DNA of 7,198 nt, from assembly GCA_902493085.1 (NCBI GenBank), contig CABUOH010000052.1, positions 1 through 7,198 on the forward strand. Direction: 5' to 3'. Of this stretch, positions 1 through 6,596 are shown piece by piece. The DNA comes from an uncultured Sutterella sp. GTDB lineage: Bacteria; Pseudomonadota; Gammaproteobacteria; Burkholderiales; Burkholderiaceae_F. The notes under the pieces are model-generated. The model had not been told where the DNA came from and made no database searches. It saw only the letters and a program-made list of their open reading frames with translations. Numbering within the stretch: the stretch's first letter is position 1; the number at the start of each line of letters is the position of its first letter. The position numbers and the translations under genes were made by a program.

Positions 1-2
1 GC

Positions 3-275
3 ATCGGCATGGCCGTCATCTTCCGCGGCTGCGTCCGCGCCGGCCTCTGCGACCCGCAGGCCCTGCCGGTCCTCGACCGTCTTTTGGCGAAATTCGGCCT
101 CACGAACCTCTGCCCGTACGACGAAGAGGCGCTCCTTGAAGCCGCCCGCTCCGACAAGAAATCCTCGGGCAAAACCATCACGCTCATTCTTCCCGAGGCC
201 TTCGGCCGGTGCCGCGCCGAGAAGGCCTCCTTCGAGAAGCTTCGCGAGCTCATTCAACTCGGACTCAATCCTTGA
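3..275 (+). CDS. aroB: 3-dehydroquinate synthase, C-terminal fragment (start lies before the window)
   Basis: About 90 C-terminal residues of AroB, the NAD- and metal-dependent cytosolic enzyme that cyclises DAHP to 3-dehydroquinate, the second step of the shikimate pathway. The frame is open from the window edge and begins IGMAV, matching the conserved helix after the metal-binding His region of the family (usually IGM). Near the end, the stretch SDKKSSGKTITLILPEAFG fits the family's C-terminal DKK...G...L..IG signature. The internal ATG at position 9 is not the true start. The stop codon is followed after 2 bases by the aroA ATG, so the two are co-transcribed and probably translationally coupled. 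Identity rests on the C-terminal signature plus the unmistakable aro context, because the NAD-binding and metal-binding parts are not visible. A frameshift further upstream cannot be excluded. Confidence 0.85.
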   Translation: MGMAVIFRGCVRAGLCDPQALPVLDRLLAKFGLTNLCPYDEEALLEAARSDKKSSGKTITLILPEAFGRCRAEKASFEKLRELIQLGLNP

Positions 276-277
276 CC

Positions 278-1546
278 ATGATCGCCACTGTTCAAAAGGG
301 ATGCCTTTCGGGCGAAATTCCCGCCATTGCCTCCAAGTCCTATGCGCACCGGCTTCTCATGGCCGCCGCGCTCGCCGACCGTCCGACGACGGTGCGCTGC
401 GCAACCGTTTCGGACGACATTCTCGCCACCGCACGCGTTCTCACCGCCATGGGCGCTTCGGTCGAGCGCACGGACGAGGGCTTCGTCGTCGAGCCGATCT
501 CGACCCGTCCCGTCGGGCCGACGCTCGACTGCGGCGAATCGGGCACGACCGAACGCTTCATTCTCCCGATCGCCTGCGCGCTCGGGCTCGACGCAGCCGT
601 CACGGGTTGCGGCCGCCTGCCCGAGCGTCCGCTCTCCCCGCTCTACGAAGAACTCCAGGCCCACGGCATAGACCTGTCGCCTCAGGGCGTCTTTCCGCTT
701 CACGCCCGGGGCAGGCTTCCGGCGGGCGACTACAGCCTTGCGGCCGACGTCTCCTCGCAGTTCATCGGCGGCCTTCTCTTCGCGCTCTCGGTCGTCCCCG
801 GCAAAAGCACGCTCACGCTCACGGGCCGCATCGAATCGGCCCCCTACATCGACATGACGCTCGACGTGCTTGCGCTATTCGGCGCATCGATCGCGCGCAC
901 GGCCGACGGCCGCCGCTTCGAGATCGAGGGACGGACGCGCCTTTCGAGTCCCGGCGCCGCAGCCGTCGAAGGCGACTGGTCAAACGCCGCCTTCTGGCTC
1001 TGCGCGGGCGCGCTCGGCCGAGGCGTCACGCTCACGGGCCTGCGCGCGGATTCCCGCCAGGGGGACCGAGCGGTCGCGGACATACTCAAAGCCTTCGGCG
1101 CCGACGTGTCGCTGACGGAGGACGCCGTGACGGTCCGCCCGGGCACGATGAACGGCATGACGGTTGATGCGGCCCAGATTCCGGACCTTGTGCCGGTGCT
1201 CGCCGTCGTCGCCGCCTTTGCCGCGGGCGAGACGCGCTTTCTCAACGCAGGCCGGCTTCTCATCAAGGAAAGCGACCGTCTGACGACGACCCGCGAGCTT
1301 CTCGAGCGGCTCGGCGCCGACGTCGAGGAGCTCCCCGACGGCCTCGTCGTTCGCGGACGCGGGACGCTTGCGGGCGGCGAATGCGAGGGCGCGAACGACC
1401 ACCGCATCGTGATGTCCGCAGCCGTCGCCGGCGCACGCACGCAGCACCCCGTGGTCATCCGCGGCGCGCAGGCCGTGCGCAAATCCTATCCCGGCTTTTT
1501 CGACGACTTCGCCCGTCTCGGCGGACTTGTTTTTCTTGAGGACTGA
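278..1546 (+). CDS. aroA: 3-phosphoshikimate 1-carboxyvinyltransferase (EPSP synthase)
   Basis: A 422-residue EPSP synthase, the usual length. It transfers the enolpyruvyl group of PEP to shikimate-3-phosphate in the cytosol, the sixth pathway step. Visible active-site motifs: SKSYAHR with K20 and R25 near the N terminus; GESGTTERF at 86-94 in the PEP loop; R117 in a PERPLSPL segment; SSQF at 159-162; catalytic Asp in IPDLVPV (D303); KESDR at 330-334; NDHR at 373-376; and K402 in VRKSYPGF. All expected charged residues are present, so it should be active. The PEP loop reads ESGTT where Escherichia coli has NAGTA, and the residue aligned with the E. coli P101 is Phe. This resembles clostridial sequences (from memory of the family). 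I chose the ATG at 278, two bases after the aroB stop, because the longer frame from 209 adds 23 unconserved residues overlapping aroB. No clear Shine-Dalgarno precedes it, which fits coupling to aroB. Confidence 0.95.
   Translation: MIATVQKGCLSGEIPAIASKSYAHRLLMAAALADRPTTVRCATVSDDILATARVLTAMGASVERTDEGFVVEPISTRPVGPTLDCGESGTTERFILPIACALGLDAAVTGCGRLPERPLSPLYEELQAHGIDLSPQGVFPLHARGRLPAGDYSLAADVSSQFIGGLLFALSVVPGKSTLTLTGRIESAPYIDMTLDVLALFGASIARTADGRRFEIEGRTRLSSPGAAAVEGDWSNAAFWLCAGALGRGVTLTGLRADSRQGDRAVADILKAFGADVSLTEDAVTVRPGTMNGMTVDAAQIPDLVPVLAVVAAFAAGETRFLNAGRLLIKESDRLTTTRELLERLGADVEELPDGLVVRGRGTLAGGECEGANDHRIVMSAAVAGARTQHPVVIRGAQAVRKSYPGFFDDFARLGGLVFLED
1538..1541 (+). promoter_or_regulatory. ribosome binding site of aroC
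   Basis: GAGG within CTTGAGGACTGAGC lies 7 bases before the aroC ATG at 1549 and inside the last codons of aroA. The good spacing supports that ATG as the start. Confidence 0.7.
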
Positions 1547-1548
1547 GC

Positions 1549-2673
1549 ATGAGCTACTTCGGCAGAAACATTCGCACGGCCGTCTTCGGCCAGAGCCACG
1601 CGGCGGCCATCGGCGTGACGATCGACGGGCTGCCCGCGGGCGAAGCCCTCGACATGGCCGAGCTTGGGGCCTTCATGGCCCGGCGCGCGCCCGGACAAAA
1701 CCGCATGACGACCCAGCGCCGGGAGGCCGACAAGCCGGAAGTGCTTTGCGGCGTGCTCGACGGCCGCACCTGCGGCGCGCCGCTCACGGCCGTCATCCGC
1801 AACGGCGACACGCGCTCCAAGGACTACGCGGCGATTGCAGACCTTCCTCGTCCCTCTCACGCAGACTGGCCCGCCCACGTCAAGTACGGCGGCTGGCAGG
1901 ACGTTCGCGGAGGCGGCGCCTTCTCGGCGCGCCTCACCGCGCCGCTTTGCATCGCGGGCGGCATCGCCCTGCAGATTCTCGCCCGACGCGGCATCCGCAT
2001 TGCGGCGCACGTCCGCTCCATAGGCGATGCCCAAGACCGCCCCTTCAATCCGATGGGCGAATCGCCCGAAACGATCGAGGCGAGTCTCTCGCGCGCACCG
2101 GTCGCTCTGTCGGATGAAGCTTCGGCCGCCATGGCGGCCGAGATTGAGGCCGCGCGAAAGGCCGCCGACAGCATCGGCGGCACGGTCGAATGCATGATTT
2201 CGGGACTTCCCGTCGGCCTCGGCGGACCGCTCTTCGAAGGACTTGACGGGCGCATCGCGCAGGCCGTCTTTGCCGTGCCCGCCGTCAAGGGCGTCGAATT
2301 CGGCGCGGGCTTTGACGCGGCGCGGCTTCGCGGATCGGAAAACAACGACCCGTACGGCATGCGCGACGGCGTCGTGACGCCGCTCGCCAATCGTGCGGGC
2401 GGCATCGCGGGCGGCATGACGACGGGCCTGCCCGTGCTCTTTTGCACCGCCCTCAAGCCCACGCCCTCGATCGGCCAAGCGCAGCGGACGGTTTCGCTCA
2501 AGGGCGACTGCGACGCGGAACTCAGGATCACGGGCCGGCACGATCCCTGCGTGGTCGTCCGGGCCGTTCCCGTCATTGAAGCGGTTGCGGCCCTCGTGGT
2601 GCTCGACGCGCTTCTCGACGCGCCCGCGCGCCTTTCCGACACGCCGCCCAAAACGCCGCCGGCCTCAGCCTGA
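1549..2673 (+). CDS. aroC: chorismate synthase
   Basis: A 374-residue chorismate synthase, within the usual 350-390 range. It performs the reduced-FMN-dependent 1,4-elimination of phosphate from EPSP to give chorismate, the branch point to Phe, Tyr, Trp, folate and quinones. Visible motifs: FGQSHAAAIGV with the catalytic His at 17; the Arg-rich RRAPGQNRMTTQRRE at 45-59; RPSHADW with the second conserved His at 104; KYGGWQDVRGGGAFSARLTAPL at 112-133; RGSENNDPYG at 261-270; NRAGGIAGGMTTG at 281-293; KPTPSIG at 303-309; GRHDPC at 329-334. The usual SHG is SHA here, a small deviation. The C-terminal tail after about 358 is Pro- and Thr-rich and probably flexible. The gene starts 2 bases after the aroA stop with its own ribosome binding site. 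Confidence 0.96.
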   Translation: MSYFGRNIRTAVFGQSHAAAIGVTIDGLPAGEALDMAELGAFMARRAPGQNRMTTQRREADKPEVLCGVLDGRTCGAPLTAVIRNGDTRSKDYAAIADLPRPSHADWPAHVKYGGWQDVRGGGAFSARLTAPLCIAGGIALQILARRGIRIAAHVRSIGDAQDRPFNPMGESPETIEASLSRAPVALSDEASAAMAAEIEAARKAADSIGGTVECMISGLPVGLGGPLFEGLDGRIAQAVFAVPAVKGVEFGAGFDAARLRGSENNDPYGMRDGVVTPLANRAGGIAGGMTTGLPVLFCTALKPTPSIGQAQRTVSLKGDCDAELRITGRHDPCVVVRAVPVIEAVAALVVLDALLDAPARLSDTPPKTPPASA

Positions 2674-2722
2674 GCCACCCGACCACCTTTTCGCACACGA
2701 ACCTTTACCGTCCCGACACACC

Positions 2723-3955
2723 ATGACGACGCAGCAGCGATTCGGCCTGATCGGCGCCAAGCTCGGTCACAGCCTCTCTCCCGAGATCCACGCCAAACTA
2801 GGCGACTACCGCTACGATCTGATCGAGCTCGACGAGAACGAACTCGGTCCCTTTTTGGAAAACGGCGCCTTTCAAGGCCTCAACGTCACCATTCCTTATA
2901 AAAAAGCCGTCATTCCCCACTGCACGGCGCTCACGCCCCGGGCTGAGGCGATCGGCTCCGTCAATACGCTCGTGAGGCTGCCCGACGGCGGCCTTCTCGG
3001 CGACAACACTGATTATGCGGGCTTCGCCTGGATGATCGAACGCGCAGGCCTTTCGGTCGCAGGAAAAAAGTGCCTCGTGCTGGGCTCGGGCGGCGCTTCG
3101 CTCACCGTTCGCGCCGTGCTCCGAGATCTGGGCGCGGGCGAAGTGACGGTCGTCTCTCGAACGGGACCCGACCATTACGGCAACCTCGAGAAGCACGCCG
3201 GCACCCAGCTGATCGTCAACACGACCCCCGTGGGCATGTTCCCCAAGTGCGACGCTTCGCCCCTTGAGACGCTCGACATCTTCCCGAAGCTCGAAGGCGT
3301 GCTCGACATCATCTACAACCCCGCCGAAACCGACCTCATGCGGCTCGCCCGCCGCCGGGGACTGCCGGCCGAAAACGGGCTCGGCATGCTCGTGATGCAG
3401 GCCAAGGCCGCGGCCGAACGCTTTCTCGGCCGAACGATTCCCGATGCGGCCGCCGACGACATTCTGAAGGAGATGCAGCTGCAGTTTTCCAATCTGGTCC
3501 TCGTCGGCATGCCCGGGAGCGGCAAGACGACGATTGGCCGACGGCTTGCCGAACGGCTGCGCCGCCCCTTCGTCGACGTCGACGAACTCATCGTCCAAAG
3601 GACCGGACGGTCGATTCCGGACATCTTCGCGCAGGACGGCGAAGCCCGATTCCGCGATCTTGAGTCCGAGGTCATCGAAGAGCTCTCCGCCTCTCACGGC
3701 CTTGTGGTCGCCACGGGCGGCGGTTCGGTGCTGCGAGAACGCAATCGGGCGCTCCTGCGCCGCAACGGCCTCATCATCTGGCTCAACCGCCCCCTTTCGG
3801 ACCTGCCGTCCGACGGCCGCCCGCTCTCGCTCGCGCGCGGCGTTGCAGCCATTTTTGAAGAGCGCGAACCCATCTACCGCGCCTTTGCCGACCGCATCGT
3901 CGTCTCCCATTCGATTGAGGAAGCCGTCGGACAAATTCTTGGAGAACAATCGTGA
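2723..3955 (+). CDS. aroE-aroK: bifunctional shikimate dehydrogenase / shikimate kinase fusion
   Basis: A 410-residue two-domain cytosolic enzyme. Residues 1 to about 250 are a compact shikimate dehydrogenase (NADPH-dependent dehydroshikimate to shikimate): GHSLSPEIH at 15-23 binds shikimate; NVTIPYK at 54-60 holds the catalytic Lys; GDNTDYAGF at 93-101 holds the catalytic Asp (D97); GSGGAS at 121-126 is the dinucleotide loop; NTTPVGM at 166-172; then GLGMLVMQ at 219-226. Residues about 255-410 are a shikimate kinase (ATP-dependent 3-phosphorylation): P-loop GMPGSGKTT at 262-270; DVDELI at 285-290; FRDLE at 310-314; GGG at 332-334; short lid DGRPLS at 364-369; REPIYRAFAD at 381-390. The stop-free join shows a true fusion, so shikimate passes between two sites in one chain. 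I placed the start at ATG 2723 because the longer frame from 2576 adds 49 basic, unconserved residues overlapping aroC. No clear Shine-Dalgarno precedes it, so the start is slightly uncertain. Confidence 0.94.
   Translation: MTTQQRFGLIGAKLGHSLSPEIHAKLGDYRYDLIELDENELGPFLENGAFQGLNVTIPYKKAVIPHCTALTPRAEAIGSVNTLVRLPDGGLLGDNTDYAGFAWMIERAGLSVAGKKCLVLGSGGASLTVRAVLRDLGAGEVTVVSRTGPDHYGNLEKHAGTQLIVNTTPVGMFPKCDASPLETLDIFPKLEGVLDIIYNPAETDLMRLARRRGLPAENGLGMLVMQAKAAAERFLGRTIPDAAADDILKEMQLQFSNLVLVGMPGSGKTTIGRRLAERLRRPFVDVDELIVQRTGRSIPDIFAQDGEARFRDLESEVIEELSASHGLVVATGGGSVLRERNRALLRRNGLIIWLNRPLSDLPSDGRPLSLARGVAAIFEEREPIYRAFADRIVVSHSIEEAVGQILGEQS
3941..3944 (+). promoter_or_regulatory. ribosome binding site of aroQ
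   Basis: GGAG lies 7 bases before a GTG at 3952, inside the 3' end of the aroE-aroK gene. It decides the GTG start, since no ATG is available at the N terminus before the conserved NGPN motif. Confidence 0.7.
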
Positions 3956-4395
3956 AGCTTCTGATCATCAACGGCCCCAACATCAATTTTCTGGGCATTC
4001 GCGAACCGGCCATCTACGGCAGCACGACCTACAAGGACCTGTGCGGAATGCTCGAGGGTTGGTGCGCCGATGCCGGCGCCTCGTGCGAGCTTTTCCAGTC
4101 CAACCATGAGGGCGCCATCGTCGACCGCATCCAGCAGGCGTGGTTCGACGGCGTCGACGGCATCGTGATGAATCCCGCCGCCTACACGCACACGAGCGTT
4201 GCCATCCTCGACGCCCTGAAGGCGACGGCCATTCCGACGGTTGAGGTGCACATCTCCGACGTCTCCGTGCGGGAGGCGTTTCGCCATCACTCCTACGTAT
4301 CGCTCGCCGCCAAGCACACGATCATCGGACACGGCATCGACGGCTACCGCGAAGGGATCGAATGGCTCACACAACATCTCAAATCGAAGGCGTGA
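3952..4395 (+). CDS. aroQ: type II 3-dehydroquinate dehydratase
   Basis: A 147-residue type II dehydroquinase, the standard length for this dodecameric enzyme. It dehydrates 3-dehydroquinate to 3-dehydroshikimate by an anti elimination. Visible motifs: NGPNINFLGIREPAIYG at 7-23 with catalytic Tyr22 and Arg17; FQSNHEG at 48-54; VMNPAAYTHTS at 72-82 with Asn74 and His80; EVHISD at 98-103 with the catalytic His100; REAFRHHSY at 107-115; then GHGIDGY. NPAAYTH has Ala where most members have Gly. The start is a GTG whose TG belongs to the TGA of aroE-aroK (GTGA, 4-base overlap), with GGAG at good spacing. It is the last gene of the operon and is followed by a strong hairpin. Confidence 0.95.
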   Translation: MKLLIINGPNINFLGIREPAIYGSTTYKDLCGMLEGWCADAGASCELFQSNHEGAIVDRIQQAWFDGVDGIVMNPAAYTHTSVAILDALKATAIPTVEVHISDVSVREAFRHHSYVSLAAKHTIIGHGIDGYREGIEWLTQHLKSKA

Positions 4396-4425
4396 CCGGC
4401 TTTGAGCTGCGCGGGATTTCGTGCA

Positions 4426-4451
4426 AAACGGCCGCCTGAAAGCGGCCGTTT
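4426..4451 (+). terminator. hairpin terminator after aroQ (possibly bidirectional)
   Basis: Perfect 10-bp stem AAACGGCCGC / GCGGCCGTTT with loop CTGAAA, 30 bases after the aroQ stop. The downstream T-run on the + strand is short (TTT then CCC), and the other strand ends in TTTT. The position and strength of the stem make it the likely end of the aro transcript. Confidence 0.75.
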
Positions 4452-4544
4452 CCCACTGCCCGCACCGGCTGCCGCCTCGGTTCTCAGGCGCATCACCTTC
4501 GCAACTCCGCCGCTTCCTGAACACAAGGCCAAGTACCTGCGGGA

Positions 4545-4570
4545 CGTTCGGACAGAGCGTTCGGACAGAG
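4545..4570 (+). repeat. perfect 13-bp tandem duplication
   Basis: CGTTCGGACAGAG at 4545-4557 is repeated without mismatch at 4558-4570, with no spacer. It sits about 20 bases before a possible -10 box (TAGAAT, 4590-4595). It could be a duplicated regulator half-site or a simple replication-slippage product. Confidence 0.85.
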
Positions 4571-4595
4571 TGCAAAAGCGCACCGAGGTTAGAAT
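4568..4595 (+). promoter_or_regulatory. possible promoter (weak)
   Basis: TAGAAT at 4590-4595 matches a sigma-70 -10 box at 5 of 6 positions. The -35 position (GAGTGC, 4568-4573, 16-base spacer) is poor, so this would need an activator, perhaps through the adjacent tandem repeat. Downstream, at 4606-4632, an 8-codon frame MRRNNLRS precedes the hairpin at 4649-4672. Confidence 0.25.
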
Positions 4596-4648
4596 TAGGT
4601 TTGGCATGCGCCGCAATAACTTGCGCTCCTGACAGTCACTCACGAGGA

Positions 4649-4672
4649 CCGACTCCTTCGTTTCGGAGTCGG
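4649..4672 (+). terminator. 8-bp hairpin, terminator-like but without a clean T-tract
   Basis: CCGACTCC (4649-4656) pairs perfectly with GGAGTCGG (4665-4672) around loop TTCGTTTC. It is followed by CCTTGTC rather than a T-run. It could be a terminator whose T-tract was lost or interrupted by the insertion to its right, an attenuator hairpin for a short leader transcript, or simply an RNA structure. Confidence 0.45.
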
Positions 4673-4702
4673 CCTTGTCAAATTCATCTGCGAGAAAGTC
4701 GG

Positions 4703-4721
4703 CACAACCTTCAGAGTTGTG
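4703..4721. repeat. left-side hairpin CACAAC / GTTGTG
   Basis: Stem CACAAC (4703-4708) with GTTGTG (4716-4721) and a 7-base loop CTTCAGA, in the lower-GC interval before tnpB. Its core CTTCAG is the reverse complement of the CTGAAG at the hairpin near 6926-6946. It is a candidate subterminal hairpin of the mobile element, but the similarity is short. Confidence 0.3.
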
Positions 4722-4776
4722 GAAACAAAGCCTTCGGAATCATTTGAGGCAGAGTTGCCACCGGGACGTAATTACT

Positions 4777-4807
4777 TTGATGACAGTCTTTTGTGCCCGA
4801 TTATACG
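4777..4807 (+). promoter_or_regulatory. possible promoter for tnpB
   Basis: TTGATG (4777-4782) and TATACG (4802-4807) are separated by 19 bases, which is long but tolerable. Each box matches the sigma-70 consensus at 4 of 6 positions. A transcript from here would have a leader of about 100 bases before the ATG at 4917. Confidence 0.3.
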
Positions 4808-4874
4808 CAAGAAGAGCACAGAAAAGCGGTAATGGCTTGGACCATAGGCACTTTAACGGCTCACTTATCGTAAG

Positions 4875-4912
4875 GGTAATTACCGAGCAATGTGAGGGGG
4901 ACGCCCTTTTTT
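4875..4912 (+). promoter_or_regulatory. palindrome and U-tract hairpin in the tnpB leader
   Basis: GGTAATTACC at 4875-4884 is a perfect 10-bp palindrome. A second CGGTAAT at 4827-4833 could also pair with ATTACCG at 4879-4885. Then AGGG (4895-4898) pairs with CCCT (4904-4907) and is followed by a run of T through 4912, ending four bases before the ATG. AAGGG at 4872-4876 can compete for CCCTT. This looks like a weak terminator or attenuator, or the left-end structure of the element. Confidence 0.35.
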
Positions 4913-4916
4913 CGAA

Positions 4917-6596
4917 ATGGTGCTAGGCTATTTCCACGTTCACAGCCCAAGCCGAAAAAAGATGCTTTTGACGAACTTTCAGAACTTTGCCTCACTCCAC
5001 GCCGTTCCGGTAGCGCAAATCCGGGCCATGGAGGCATGCCCGCTCCCGACCGAGCCCGTCAGGTGCGTCATCAGAGAGTTGGACGTATCGAAATTGACGC
5101 CGGACCAGTTGACTCAGCTCAACGAGCTCATCGACGGCTACAACAAGGATCTCGCCTTCCTGATGGAGGAGCTGCACAAGCGCGCCAACCGCCGCTACTG
5201 CCATGGCAAAAATTTCATTAAATGGCGTGGGCTTCTTCGTGCTGCGTTCGCAGTCGCTCATGCAGCGCTGCCGCCTGGGCAGCAGAAGACGCACTTTCTG
5301 TCCAAGGGCGGCTTGCAGGGGAAGGTGTGGAAGACTGCGCTTGAGGATGCCTGCTCAGCCATAGACCGTTACTGGCGTGCAATTCAGGTTGACGTCTACT
5401 GCGAGCTCCGGGACAAGGAGTTCTACTCCAAACTGAATGATGCGGAAAAGTACTACGTCGGCTGCCTTCTCAACAATACCGGTCCTCTGTTCTTCGACAT
5501 GCTCGATGGCAAGACGCCCAAGCCGGCTCTCCCGAACAGACTCAAGGGCAAGCTCTCGGATCCCCGCAACCTTTGTCGAAAGGTGCGCGCTACGGTGCGC
5601 CGGCGTTCGCGTCGCCTGCCGAGGCATGGCGCCGACCGGTCCTGCTCGTTGACAACCGAGTGCTACAGCGTGACGCAGGATTCGCAAGGCAATCAGATGA
5701 TTTCAGTCATCACGAATACGCCTGGAAAGCGACTCCTAATCCCGGTCAAGGGCAAGGGCCGGATCGGCAGAACGATCAAGATCGTCAGAGACAACGGAAA
5801 GTTCTACCTGCACATCCCGCAGAAGACGTCGGTCGTGCAGTTCGGGCATATTCCGCACGCACCTCTGGCCGCGGGCAAGGCAACGCTCCACTGCACGGCG
5901 CTCGACATGGGATACACCGAAGTCTTCACGGACGACGCCGGCAACTTCTATGGGACCGAACTCGGGAAGACGCTTGATGCCATCGGACGGAAGTTGGATG
6001 AGGTCTACCGTGAACGCAATCGGTGGCATGCGCGGTATCGCAATGCGAAGGATAACAAAACGAAGCTGAACATCCTGAGGTTCAACCTAGGCCGCAAGAA
6101 GCTCGATGCGTTCGAAACGCGCGCCCGAGCCAGAGTGGACTGCCTTGTCAACAAGGCCATCAACGACATCATGGAAAAGCGTCCCTCAAGCGTGTATTTG
6201 ATCGAGCGCTTTGGACGGCAGTTTAATTTTGCAGGGTTGTCGAAGAAGACCAAACGGAGACTGTCGGGTTGGGTGCGCGGCACCATTGATGAGCGATTCC
6301 TCTTCAAGGCGTCCATTCATGGCGCGAAGGTGGTCTATGTTCCCGCAAGCTACTCCTCGAGGCGCTGCCCCGTTTGCGGGTACGTTCACAAAACGAACCG
6401 CAACGGAGACTCGTTCGTCTGCAAGGACTGCGGGCATCGTGCTCAGGCCGACGGCAATGCCGCGCTCAACCTGCTTCTGGCTGCGCACGACAAGGGCATT
6501 ACGAAATTCATGTCGAAGGGCGAGGTCAACACCGTGTACCGAAACGAATACGTCAAGGAATGCAAGCGTAGGGGCACGCAGCCCAAGGAGGCTTGA
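4917..6596 (+). CDS. tnpB: TnpB-family RNA-guided RuvC endonuclease (IS200/IS605 OrfB-like, Cas12 superfamily)
   Basis: A 559-residue TnpB-like protein, longer than the usual 350-450. Such proteins use a guide RNA read from the element's right end to cut DNA and promote transposon retention. The region about 48-160 is helical and resembles the TnpB N-terminal helical lobe. A basic segment (about 220-241, RRRSRRLPRH) leads into the beta-rich GKRLLIPVKGKG...KFYLHIP at 270-301. RuvC-I is ALDMGYTEVFTDDAG with D330; the bridge-like Arg/Lys-rich helix is about 357-410; RuvC-II is VYLIERFG with E430; the zinc ribbon is C484, C487, C502, C505; RuvC-III is QADGNAALNLL with D512. The nuclease triad is intact. 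The ATG at 4917 has only a distant AGGGGG, and in-frame ATGs at 4962 and 5028 are alternatives. No TnpA is adjacent, so mobility would need a trans-acting transposase. Composition is lower in GC than the aro genes (6061-6120 counts 33/60), consistent with transfer. Confidence 0.9.
   Translation: MVLGYFHVHSPSRKKMLLTNFQNFASLHAVPVAQIRAMEACPLPTEPVRCVIRELDVSKLTPDQLTQLNELIDGYNKDLAFLMEELHKRANRRYCHGKNFIKWRGLLRAAFAVAHAALPPGQQKTHFLSKGGLQGKVWKTALEDACSAIDRYWRAIQVDVYCELRDKEFYSKLNDAEKYYVGCLLNNTGPLFFDMLDGKTPKPALPNRLKGKLSDPRNLCRKVRATVRRRSRRLPRHGADRSCSLTTECYSVTQDSQGNQMISVITNTPGKRLLIPVKGKGRIGRTIKIVRDNGKFYLHIPQKTSVVQFGHIPHAPLAAGKATLHCTALDMGYTEVFTDDAGNFYGTELGKTLDAIGRKLDEVYRERNRWHARYRNAKDNKTKLNILRFNLGRKKLDAFETRARARVDCLVNKAINDIMEKRPSSVYLIERFGRQFNFAGLSKKTKRRLSGWVRGTIDERFLFKASIHGAKVVYVPASYSSRRCPVCGYVHKTNRNGDSFVCKDCGHRAQADGNAALNLLLAAHDKGITKFMSKGEVNTVYRNEYVKECKRRGTQPKEA

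Larger units (their letters stand above)
4452..4916. other. gene-free interval between the aro operon and tnpB
   Basis: No convincing protein gene on either strand; the frames open here are short and lack family motifs. From left to right it holds a GC-rich part to about 4540, a 13-bp tandem duplication, a possible -10 box, an 8-codon mini-ORF with an 8-bp hairpin (listed separately), and then from about 4680 a lower-GC stretch. That lower-GC stretch carries a 6-bp hairpin, a possible promoter, a palindrome and a U-tract hairpin. The left edge of the tnpB element probably lies between about 4640 and 4900, because composition changes there, but no exact junction can be seen. Confidence 0.6.

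Noticed and set aside
136..1167. 343-codon + frame overlapping aroA
   Set aside because: Out-of-frame shadow of aroA; Arg/Ala/Pro-rich composition typical of a high-GC alternate frame, no domain.
1486..2541. 351-codon - strand frame over aroC
   Set aside because: Antisense shadow of chorismate synthase; no recognisable motifs, while aroC on the + strand is complete.
2798..3949. 383-codon - strand frame over aroE-aroK
   Set aside because: Antisense shadow; Asp/Glu/Arg-rich translation arising from the high-GC codon pattern.
4431..4440. GCCGCCTGAA resembles a Neisseriaceae DNA uptake sequence with one mismatch
   Set aside because: It is explained by the terminator stem and loop, and no second copy occurs in the window.
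4597..4680. tRNA gene in the segment ending at the 4649-4672 hairpin
   Set aside because: No acceptor stem pairing, no T-loop GTTCRANYC and no anticodon arm could be drawn.
5573..5977. Possible frameshift in tnpB around 5570-5660, where a + frame in another phase opens
   Set aside because: The tnpB frame continues without a stop into the OB-like strands and RuvC motifs, and the Arg-rich segment there fits the basic region of the family. The alternate frame has no motifs.
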